The notes under the pieces are model-generated. The model did not search any database. It was given only the letters and a program-made list of their open reading frames with translations, and was not told where the DNA came from. A DNA stretch of 64,000 bases from the NCBI RefSeq assembly GCF_023898315.1, contig NC_064619.1, positions 296,336,150 to 296,400,149 on the forward strand, given 5' to 3'. Below are positions 10,669 through 19,870 of this stretch, in pieces. The first letter of the stretch is position 1. Each line of letters begins with the position of its first letter. Source of the DNA: Schistocerca nitens (taxonomy: Eukaryota > Arthropoda > Insecta > Orthoptera > Acrididae). Made by a program: the position numbers and the translations under genes.

Positions 10669-11649
10669 ATGAAGCGTGGTACATCATCTCTCGCTGGCGG
10701 CCAGCCACCAGCAGTCTCCAAGCGTTCGAGGGCTCATTTTAAAGCTAACGTTTATGACCCCAAATCGTTCCCATCCCTGGCCACTCCATGGGAGGAACGA
10801 AAGGCAATGAATGACAGTGACGTGTATTCGCCCAGGTATTTAGTCTGTACCAGAGCTGATGGTGACTCGTTTCTATCCGTGAAGCCTCAGTTCTTTGTAG
10901 AGCATTTAGAGGACAAGTTTGGGGAGGTGGAGGGCTTGTCCAAAATGCGCTCTGGGTCAGTTTTGATAAAAACGGCATCCTCTGCCCAGTCACGCAGGTT
11001 ACTTGCTTGTGACAAGTTGTGGGATGTTCACGTTACCATCACCCCACATAAGAGTTTAAATATGGTCCAGGGTGTTATTTTCCATAGGGCCCTCCCTTTG
11101 CAGTCTGATGACGAGCTGCGCGCCTATTTAGAGCGCCGAGGTGTACATTTCGTCCGGCGTGTTCATCGGGGTCCGAGGGACAATCAGGTAGCTACCGGTG
11201 CCTTCATCTTGGCCTTCGAAGGTGATACCTTACCAGATAAGGACAAGGTGATGGTCTACCGGTGTGACGTCAAACCCTATATCCCTCCCCCTATGCGGTG
11301 CTTTAAGTGCTGGAAGTTCGGTCACATGTCTTCTCGCTGTACTTCTAGCCTCACATGGCGAGATTGTGGACGCCCATCTCATCCCGATACTCCATGTGCT
11401 CCGCCTCCCGTCTGTGTCAACTGTGGAGAGCCTCATTCCCCTTGCTCGCCGGCCTGCAGTATCTTACAGAAAGAACGCAAAATCATGGAATATAAGACCC
11501 TGGACCGACTGACTTACACTGAGGCCAAGCGGAAATTTGAACGGCTACATCCCGTGCGCATGATGTCATCTTATGCCTCCACTGTCACTCCTGCTCCAGC
11601 TCCTTCAGCTGCAAGATATACAGTCAGAGGACCTCACCTGCCCCCTTGA
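10669..11649 (+). pseudogene. I-clade LINE ORF1 (gag-like, zinc knuckle), first part
   Basis: ORF1 proteins of these LINEs bind nucleic acid and form ribonucleoprotein with the element RNA. The frame starts at ATG 10669 (MKRGTSSLAGGQPP). Near residues 211-224 there is a CCHC knuckle, CFKCWKFGHMSSRC. The second knuckle reads WRDCGRPSHPDTPC, where the usual first cysteine appears to be tryptophan. A third cysteine cluster follows, CVNCGEPHSPCSPAC. A stop at 11647-11649 is followed at once by an overlapping frame that continues the protein, so a single-base indel near 11640 is inferred. Confidence 0.85.
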
Positions 11650-12146
11650 CGATGGGGGCCCCTTCTCTCGCTGTTGCTCCCACACCATCTACCTCGGGAG
11701 CAGCACCCACTAAACCACCGGGGACACCAGTCCCCACTTCTAAGCCGGAGAAGCGTAAGTCTTCTTCGGCTTCTCTCGCTCGGAAGGGATCCCTTGGGTC
11801 ACTCCCTTCCCAGGTTCCTACCAGCGGCACAGCAGACACCAACCAGTGGCTGAAGAAGCCACAGGTCGCTGGTCGACGGGCTTCGCGATCCTCTTCGGTC
11901 CCAGAGACTGACTCCAATAAGCCCTCTCAACAACGGCAACCAAAGGAACAGCGAGAGAAAACGGCTTTGAAGACCCGTAAGTCCAAGACACCTGCGGTGG
12001 CACCTACTCCACCGCTACCTAAAAGCTCTGCGTCTGAGGAGATCCTTGGGTCCGCTGAGGACCTCGATCTCGCCGATCCCTCAGACGCAATGGATAGCAC
12101 TTGCACGGGTGCTCCATCGGAGGCAGCAGGTGACCCAGCGGCGTAA
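11646..12146 (+). pseudogene. I-clade LINE ORF1, C-terminal part
   Basis: This open frame overlaps the end of the preceding ORF1 frame by 4 bases and lacks its own ATG start. Composition is rich in P, S, T, A and K (GTPVPTSKPEKRKSSS), typical of the low-complexity C-terminal region of these ORF1 proteins. It ends 35 bases before ORF2. It most likely represents the frameshifted continuation of ORF1, giving about 490 codons in total. Confidence 0.7.
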
Positions 12147-12181
12147 TCTGCCTTCCCAGTCCCGTCACGCCTTTCTCCGCA

Positions 12182-14760
12182 ATGGACAATACCATCCTCC
12201 AGTGGAACTGCAGCGGTTTCTTCCACCATGTAGCTGAGCTCCGCCAACTTATCAGCCTTCACCCTTTCTTCTGCATTGCTCTTCAGGAAACTTGGTTTCC
12301 AGCAATGCGAACCCCCGCCCTCCGTGGCTATCGGGGTTATTATAAGAACCGGGCAGCATATGAAAGGGTGTCTGGTGGCGTCTGCCTCTATGCCCTTCAC
12401 ACTCTGCACAGCAAGTCTGTCCCTCTCCATACACCTTTAGAGGCTGTCGCTGTTCGGGTGTGGACGCCACAGGCTGTTACCGTCTGCAGTCTTTACCTTC
12501 CACCGGATGGTGATGTTTCGCAGCATGTCCTGGCTGCGCTGATAGCCCAATTGCCGCCACCTTTCTTGCTATTGGGCGACTTCAACGCCCATAACCCTCT
12601 GTGGGGTGGGTCAGTGGCAACAGGTCGAGGCGCCACCGTTGAGCATTTATTGTCGCAGCTCGATCTCTCGATTTTAAATGATGGTGCCTTCACACACTTC
12701 AGTGTGGCGCATGGCACATACGCCGCCATTGACCTTTCAATCTGTAGCCCTAGCCTCTTACCGTCTGTCCAATGGAGTGTGCATGACGACCTGTGTGGTA
12801 GTGGCCACTTTCCGATCTTTCTGTCACTACCACGGCGTCACTCTTTTGGGCGCCCTAGTAGATGGGCTATGAATAAGGCTGACTGGGACTTGTTCTCCTC
12901 CACTGCCGCTATTGAGCCTCTCTCTAATGATGACATTGATGCGGTGGTTCAATCGGTCACCACCGGCATCGTTACTGCCGCCGAATCTGCCATTCCCCGT
13001 TCCTCTGGGTCCCCTCGGCGGCGGACTGTGCCTTGGTGGTCGCCTGAGATCGCTGCAGCGATTAAAGATCGCCGGCGGGCGCTACAGCGTCACAAGCGAC
13101 ATATCTGCATTGAACACCTCATCACCTTCAAACGGCTGCGTGCGCGGGCCCGCCGCCTTATCCGCCAAAGCAAGCAGGAGTGCTGGGAGCGGTATGTGTT
13201 CACCATTGGCTTCCATGTCTCTCCATCGCAGGGCTGGGGCAAGATCCGACGCCTCTATGGCTATCGGACCCCTGTCAGCGTCCCTGCGCTCTCACTGAAT
13301 GGAGCAGTTTGTACAGACTCCGGCGAAATTGCCAACAGCTTGGCAGAGCATTTTGCTCTTAGTTCCGCTTCTTCCAATTACCCACTTGCCTTCCGCTCCA
13401 TTAAAGAGCGGATGGAACGTCGGAGCCTTTCGTTTCGCACCCACCACCCTGAATCTTACAATGCTCCATTCAGTGAGTGGGAATTTCGCAGTGCCCTAGC
13501 CGCTTGCCCTGCTACCGCTCCTGGGCCAGATGGCATCCACTGTCAGATGCTGAAACACCTTTCAGTGGACTGCCAGCGGCGCCTCCTCGATCTTTACAAC
13601 CGTCTTTGGGTCGAGGGGGAGTTTCCGTCGCAATGGCGGGAAAGCATTGTCATCCCCGTTTTGAAACCTGGAAAGAACCCTCTGGAGGTGGACAGCTACC
13701 GTCCCATTAGCCTCACCAACGTTCTTTGCAAGTTGCTTGAACGGATGGTGAGCCGGTGCTTGAATTGCGCACTGGAGTCTCGGGGCCTTCTGGCTCCGTC
13801 TCAGGGTGGGTTCCGTAAAGGCCGCTCCGCCACCGACAATCTGGTGAGCCTGGAGTCGGCCATCCGTACTGCCTTTGCCCGCCGTCAGCACCTGGTCGCT
13901 GTCTTTTTCGACATGCGGAAGGCGTACGATACGACATGGCGTCATCACATCCTTTCTACGCTTCATGGATGGGGTCTTCGGGGTCCTCTGCCGATTTTTA
14001 TCCGCAATTTTCTGTCGTATCGTACCTTCCGCGTGCAAGTCGCGGCCTCGTATAGTTCCTCCCACGTCCAGGAGAACGGTGTGCCACAGGGTTCTGTTTT
14101 AAGTGTCTGCCTGTTTTTAATAGCCATTAACGGGCTCGCTGCGGCCGTGGGAAATTCTGTCTCCGCTTCCCTGTATGCTGACGACTTCTGCCTTTACTAC
14201 AGCACTACTGGCATTGCAGCTGTTGAACGTCAGCTACAGGGCGCTATCCGCAAGGCGCAGTCTTGGGCTGTAGCTCATGGGTTCCAGTTTTCGGCAGCCA
14301 TGACCTGCGTTATGCATTTCTGCCGGCGACGTACTGTCCACCCGGAGCCGCAGCTTTCTCTTAACGGCGAACTTCTTTCAGTGGTGGAATCACACAGGTT
14401 TTTGGGGGTGGCTTTCGATGCCCGGTTGACTTGGCTGCCTCATATCCGGCAGCTCAAACAGGCGTGTTGGCGGCATCTCAATGCTCTGCGATGTTTGAGC
14501 CACACCCGCTGGGGCGCCGACCGATCTACCCTGTTCCGGCTCTACCAGGCGTTAATCCAGTCTCGTCTGGATTGTGGGAGCCTGGCTTATGGCTCAGCTT
14601 CCCCATCTGCGTTGCGGGTGCTGGACCCAATCCTCCATAGCGGGATACGCCTTGCCACTGGTGCTTTCCGCACCAGCCCTGTGGACAGCATACTAGTGGA
14701 GGCAGGTGTCCCTCCACTGCGGTTACGACGCCAACAATACTGGCTGCTTATGCTGCCCAT
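12182..14760 (+). pseudogene. I-clade LINE ORF2: AP endonuclease and reverse transcriptase
   Basis: ORF2 starts at ATG 12182. The endonuclease domain covers about residues 1-220: ILQWNCSGF, ALQETWF and LLLGDFNAHNPLWGG (aspartate 133). The conserved C-terminal SDH motif reads SGH, so the aspartate is glycine at residue 208. The reverse transcriptase follows with PGPDGIHCQML, VFFDMRKAYD (catalytic aspartate 577), NGVPQGSVLSVCLF and SLYADDF (YADD 665-668). The reading frame stays open to 15112 but leaves the family-like sequence at about 14745-14765, where a frameshift moves the true sequence to the frame beginning at 14770. The altered endonuclease motif and the frameshift suggest a dead copy. 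Confidence 0.9.
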
Positions 14761-14769
14761 GTTTTTAGC

Positions 14770-15470
14770 TTGCACGGGCATCCAAATTACCGTCTCCTGT
14801 TCCCGCAGTCAGTCGTCCATCTGCCAGACCGTCGACCCCGGTCGGGTTGTCCGATCGCCGTACGCGTCAAGGAGCTTCTCTCCGGGCTTGGTTTTTTCCC
14901 TGTTCCACCTCCTTTCCGGGCACCTCTGCGTACACCCCCGTGGTGTGTTCCTCGCCCTTGCCTTCGGTTCGACTTGGCACAGGGCTCGAAGGACTCAGTC
15001 CCTCCAGAGGCCTTCCGCCGCCGCTTTTATTCCATCCTGGCCACGTATCAGGGCTCTGGAATTGCTTACACTGACGGTTCGATGGTTGCTGGTCGTGTCA
15101 GGTACGCGCTAACTCTAGGGGACCATTCCGAACAACGTTCCTTGCCGGATGGCTGCAGCGTTTACACTGCTGAGCTGGTCGCCATCTTTCGTGCCCTAGA
15201 GTATATTCGCTCCTGCTCAGATGAGTCATTCGTTATCTGTAGCGATTCCCTGAGCGGTTTACGAGCTCTCGACCAGTGTTTTCCTCGTTCTCGTCTGGTG
15301 ATGGCTATCCATGAGTCCCTGCATACTCTTGCGCGTTGCGGCCGCTCTGTGGTCTTTGTGTGGACCCCCGGTCACGTCGGTATCCCGGGCAATGAATGTG
15401 TTGACCGCCTGGCCAAACAGGCCACCAGTGAACCCACCCTGGACATTGGCCTCCGGAGACTGATTTGCGG
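14770..15470 (+). pseudogene. I-clade LINE ORF2: RNase H segment
   Basis: Continues ORF2 in a second frame, starting with HGHPNYRLLFP. An RNase H domain is clear: IAYTDGSM (first aspartate), YTAELVAIFRALEYI (glutamate), FVICSDSLSGLRAL (second aspartate), then FVWTPGHVGIPGNECVDRLAK (histidine and last aspartate). All four catalytic carboxylates appear present. The frame stays open to 15705, but from about 15465 the family-like sequence moves to another frame, so a second frameshift is present. Confidence 0.88.
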
Positions 15471-15863
15471 GCAGTCTTCCGCCGCGAAGTTCTCTCGCTT
15501 TGGGACACTGAATGGCGCAATCTGCCCACGCCAAACAAACTCCGTTCTCTCAAGGCGACGACGCGTGTGTGGCAGTCATCCATGCGAGCCACTCGCAGAG
15601 ATTCAGTTGTTCTTTGTCGGCTCCGCATTGGCCACACCCGACTGTCTCACAGTTATTTATTGCGTCGTGAGGACCCGCCTCTCTGTCGCTGTGGGGCGGT
15701 TTTGACGGTGGTGCACATTTTATTAACTTGTCCGCTTTTAACTGTGCTCAGGCAGACATTTGCGCTGCCTGATACGCTCCCTGCCCTTTTACTTGATGAC
15801 TCTGCCATGATGTACTTAGTTTTGCGTTTTATTCGGGCAGGGGGTTTTTATAGTTTAATCTGA
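15465..15863 (+). pseudogene. I-clade LINE ORF2: C-terminal CCHC segment
   Basis: Third frame of ORF2, containing LWDTEWRNLPTPNKLRSLK, then RLRIGHTRLSHSYLL and the cysteine-histidine cluster PPLCRCGAVLTVVHILLTCP typical of the ORF2 C terminus in I and related clades. It ends at a stop at 15863. About 290 bp of 3' UTR follow. Confidence 0.85.
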
Positions 15864-16161
15864 GTGTTTGTTTTTTAGTGTTGATTCTGGGTTTTAGCCT
15901 CTGATTTTAAACTGAGTTTTTAATGTGTTCTTGGTGGTTGGCTTTTCCTTTTTTTTTTTCTCTCTCTATGGTCGGCCAACCACCGTCACACTCTGTGTGT
16001 TTTAATTTGTTTTGTCTGATCTCTGTCGGAGTCTTTCTCGTCCTGTGTCGTCTGACGTCTTTCCTTTCTCTTTGGGCGGTTTTAATTTTTTTGGAAAAAG
16101 GGACCGATGACCAACGCAGTCTGGTCCCTTTAATCCCACAAACGAACCAACGCTACACTAC

Positions 16162-16818
16162 GCATACATAGATTAACAAAAAGCTTTTGATAGTGTACCC
16201 CACTCATGGTTACTACAAATATTGGAAATATACAAAGTAGATCCTAAATTGATACAGTTCCTAAACATAGTAATGAAAAATTGGAAAACCACACTTAATA
16301 TCCAAACAAATTCAAATAATATCACATCACAGCCAACACAGATTAAGCGTGGAATATACCAAGGAGACTCATTAAGTCCTTTCTGGTTCTGCCTTGCTCT
16401 GAACCCACTATCCTACATGCTAAATAATACAAATTATGGATACAATATTACTGGAACATACCCACACAAAATCACACATTTGCTATAGATGGATGATCTA
16501 AAACAACTGGCAGCAACAAATCAACAACTCGACCAATTACTAAAGATAACAGAAGTATTCAGCAATGATATAAATACGGCTTTTGGAACAGACAAATGTA
16601 AGAAAAATAGCATAGTCAAGGGAAAACACACTAAACAAGAAGATTACATATTGGATAACAACAGCGACTGTATAGAAGCGATGGAAAAAACAGATGCCTA
16701 TAAATATCTAGGATACAGACAAAAAATGGGAATAGATAATACAAATAGTAAAGAAGAACTAAAATACTTACGCTATACCAATATTGACCTACACATTTGG
16801 AATAGTGAAATGGAGTAA
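16162..16818 (+). pseudogene. R4/Dong-like reverse transcriptase, second half
   Basis: Resumes the protein cut at 10071. The palm A motif reads AYID-stop-QKAFDSVPHSW, with TAA at 16174-16176 where this family normally has tyrosine. The next motif, IKRGIYQGDSLSPFWFCLALNPL, is intact. At the catalytic centre the expected tyrosine of Y-M-D-D is replaced by TAG (16486-16488), and MDDLKQLAATNQQLDQLL follows in frame. Downstream, SNDINTAFGTDKCKK and YKYLGY fit the thumb boundary. The sequence then shifts frame before the SINE at 16861. Confidence 0.88.
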
Positions 16819-16860
16819 CACAGACCTAGAAGCACTCAATACACTTACACGATCACAATA

Positions 16861-17062
16861 AAAAAATGGCTCAGATGGCTCTGAGCACTATGGGACTTAA
16901 CATCTGTGGTCATCAGTCCCCTAGAACTTAGAACTACTTAAACCTAACTAACCTAAGGACATCACACACATCCATGCCCGAGGCAGGATTCGAACCTGCG
17001 ACCGTAGCAGTCCCGCGGTTCCGGACTGCGCGCCTAGAATCACTAGACCAACCACGGCCGGC
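16861..17062 (-). mobile_element. tRNA-derived SINE (type B), minus strand
   Basis: Read on the minus strand it has a tRNA-like head with box B GGTTCGAATCCTG, a body with TTAGGTTAGTTAGGTTTAAG, and a tail ending in CTCAGAGCCAT. A 14-bp direct repeat with one mismatch (ACACGATCACAATA at 16847-16860, ACACGTTCACAATA at 17063-17076) flanks it. It therefore inserted into the R4-like element after that element arrived. Confidence 0.92.
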
Positions 17063-17076
17063 ACACGTTCACAATA

Positions 17077-18123
17077 CCACATATATAGAATACATCACTT
17101 ACATTCAGCAACAGAAAGATTCACATTAAGCAGAAAGGAAGGGGGAAGAGGATTTATCGACATAAAAACCTACATTATGGACAGGTAGAAAATTTAAGAA
17201 AATTCTTTCTAGAACGAGCAGAAACTAGCAAAATACACAAAGCAATCACCCATATAAATACATCGGCTACACCACTGCAATTTCATAACCACTTCTACAA
17301 CCCTTTTGATCACATAACATCAACAGATACGAAGAAAGTAAATTGGAAAAAGAAAACACTACATGGCAAGCACCCGTATCATCTAACACAGCCACACATC
17401 GATCAAGACGCATCCAACACATGGCTAAGAAAAGGCAATATATACAGTGAGACGGAAGGATTCATGATTGCAATACAGGATCAAACAATAAACACCAGAT
17501 ATTACAGCAAGCATATTATTAAAGATCCCAATACCACAACAGATAAATGCAGACTTTGCAAACAACAAATAGAAACAGTAGATCACATCACAAGCGGATG
17601 TACAATACTAGCAAATACAGAATACCCCAGAAGACATGACTATGTAGCAAAAATAATACATCAACAGCTTGCCTTACAACATAAACTTATAAAACATGTT
17701 CCCACATACAAGTATGCACCACAAAATGTACTGGAGAACGATGAATACAAATTATACTGGAACAGAACCATTATAACAGATAAAACACCACCACATAACA
17801 AACCTGACATCATACTCACCAATAAAAAGAATAAATTAACGCAACTAATCGAAATATCCATACCCAATACAACAAATATACAAAAGAAAACAGGAGAAAA
17901 AATTGAAAAATACATCCAACTGGCTGAGGAAGTCAAGGACATGTGGCATCAGGATAAAGTTGACATTATACCAATTATACTATCAACTACAGGAGTCATA
18001 CCACACAATATCCACCAGTACATCAATGCAATACAGCTACATCCAAACTTATATATACAACTACAGAAATCCGTAATTATTGATACATGTTCAATTACCC
18101 GAAAGTTCCTAAATACAATGTAA
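17077..18123 (+). pseudogene. R4/Dong-like C terminus: zinc knuckle and restriction-like endonuclease
   Basis: From 17077 to 17463 the sequence is broken, but RKEGGRGFIDIKTY can be read, a common landmark after the RT. From 17464 a 219-codon frame is open. It contains the knuckle CRLCKQQIETVDHITSGC and then an endonuclease core, KPDIILTNKKNKLTQLIEISIP, which matches the PD...E/D-x-x layout of R2/R4-type endonucleases. The C terminus reads IIPIILSTTGVIPHNIHQYI, as in related elements. Upstream stops in the RT make the whole protein non-functional even though this part is open. Confidence 0.85.
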
Positions 18124-18213
18124 CATATACCGTACAGTTAAAGGGAAGTCACGCTTGATCAAGGTCCGCTTCAATTTCCATTTTTGACCAGACATAACGT
18201 CTGAGAAAAGAAA

Positions 18214-18214
<1 letters not shown>

Positions 18215-18261
<47 letters not shown>

Positions 18262-18262
18262 T
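18215..18262. repeat. (TAA)n microsatellite
   Basis: About 15 TAA units directly after the 3' end of the R4/Dong-like element. They separate it from a minus-strand relative. Confidence 0.95.
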
Positions 18263-19870
18263 CTCCCAATTACCTCTAAGACTGCGTGATGTCTCGGCAG
18301 ATCTCACTGAAGTAGTGGCTTTTTGTAGTTGGCAGATGGTTATTTTATCAATGCGAGTCGTTTTCAGACGGCGATTGACGTCTCTTGGCATTGCCCTCAA
18401 TGTGCTTAGAACAACTGGGACCACTTTCAGTGGTTTACATTAAAGTATCTACACTTATTTTTCTGCGATATATTGTCATTTCTAGAGTATTATGTTCTAG
18501 CATTTGATCTGTTGGAAGCCCCACGGCAGTGTGGCATGTTAGTTTTCAACTAATTATTCTCATGTCGTCTCATCAGTTCTTTGCATCTGGCAGATGGTAA
18601 TTTTGGTGTGAGTCTCAGTGGCTAATTTGTGCCACAGCATTGTTCCTCTGCTTTTAATGAGACTGATCGATCTTTTTGCCATCTAAAGATGTGCTCAGTT
18701 GTTTTCTCAACTGCACTTTGGCTCTTCTGCTGATTTCTGGTTTATGTTCTTGGTGGCATCATTAGAACTGTTGGTTTTTTCCCATGTAGAAAATATCAGT
18801 GCTTTAGTTTCCTTCGTTTTCGATCTTTTCCAAAAGCTGTCCATGGAATGCTTCATTGCGGAGCTAAGCCTGGCATTGCAGTCCAGCTTTCCGTTATTGG
18901 TTCTTGGTTCGTTGTACTTAAGAAGCCTTATATTGTTGACTTCAAACACAGCCGATTTTTGGCTATTTTTCGTGTAGTCTGCCAATGCATGCATCACTTC
19001 GTCCACTACCTATCTTTCTTGCAAGCGTCCTCTAGCACCTGTTTGGCTGACTTGACCGTAGACGTCAGTGTGTGGATGAAGTGCGTATTACTTTTTTCAG
19101 TATCTTCAGGTGTTATCTACACTTGTTTATGCTGCTCAAGTCTTGTCAGTCCTTTGTATACTCTGCAATTTTGTTGTAGTTTCCGTTTTCCAGAGATGTT
19201 TCCAAAACTAGAGTGTTGTTTCTCTGGTTTGTCTTTCTTTGTACTTGGTCATAGATTCAGACTAGTAAAACTGCCTCTGATTGGACTGGAAAATTGGATT
19301 TTTACCTGTAGAGGATAATCCTGACTTTGTCTTTAGAATTTGCCAATTGTAGTTATTTGTTGCTTCGCAATTTCAAAAGTTTCAGCCACTACTGAACCCA
19401 ATACTCTTAGGTCTTCTGGTTGTTCATTTTGTGCTCTTTCGTGTTCTTAAAGCTGCTTATATCAGATCAGCTTTTGATTTCCAGTTCCAGTCGAAATTTC
19501 CACTTCGGTTTCCTAGTCGATTTTCTAGCAGCCTCTAACTGCACTTACCCCAGTTCTTCAGTTCCTGCTGTTTAACGGCTATCAGCTTCATTTCTCGGTT
19601 GTTATTACTTGGATTGCTGTCATTTCTTGGTTGTTGTTACTTGGATTGCTGTAATGGCAGCATTAGCAGCCTCCATTAGTGGAGCCATTTGTGTTTTGAG
19701 GTTAGTTTTCAAAGCTGGGAGCCGCTTCCTTTCCGCCTTAGATGACACACGGGGCCACAGTTTTGTGTAATCTCTTGATGGCTTTGTCAGTGTGTCAGGC
19801 ATTCTGTCATTGACCTACTTTCATCCTCAACCCTTTTTATTTCTCGTAGTTCACTGACTCCAGATATTGT
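18263..19870 (-). mobile_element. Second R4-like LINE relic, minus strand, RT deleted
   Basis: The minus-strand frame 18424-18263 reads VVPVVLSTLRAMPRDVNRRL...ITICQLQKATTSVRSAETSRSL. This matches the C-terminal end of R2/R4-type proteins (a stretch 'VVPVV-ALG...' ending near 'TARILR'). Near 19620-19802 the minus strand has KAERKRLPALKTNLKTQM, like an N-terminal segment of the same group. The RT between them is not recognisable, and about 1.1 kb of decayed sequence joins the two. It differs from the element at 8416-18214. Confidence 0.5.

Larger units (their letters stand above)
10072..16150 (+). mobile_element. Full-length I-clade-like LINE (APE + RT + RNase H)
   Basis: A 6.1-kb non-LTR retrotransposon with a 5' leader, ORF1 (zinc knuckles), ORF2 (AP-type endonuclease, reverse transcriptase, RNase H, C-terminal CCHC) and a 3' end with a CAAA/CCAA-rich tail. 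It is flanked by a perfect 11-bp target duplication CGCTACACTAC (10061-10071 and 16151-16161) and lies inside the RT region of the R4-like element. ORF1 has one frameshift and ORF2 at least two, so this copy is inactive. The I-clade call rests on the domain set including RNase H; related clades (Nimb, Loa) are possible. Confidence 0.85.
8416..18214 (+). mobile_element. R4/Dong-like non-LTR retrotransposon, interrupted by a LINE and a SINE
   Basis: This is a near full-length element of the non-LTR group with a single ORF and a C-terminal restriction-like endonuclease. It begins just after a short TAA tract (8399-8415) and ends in AAAG followed by (TAA)n at 18215. Coding blocks in order are: DNA-binding N terminus (8525-9007), basic coiled region (9273-9668), reverse transcriptase (9649-10071 and 16162-16818), and zinc knuckle plus endonuclease (17464-18123). 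Two later insertions split it: an I-clade LINE at 10072-16150 and a SINE at 16861-17062. Without them it would be about 3.5 kb. R4/Dong assignment is from domain order and TAA targeting. Confidence 0.8.
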
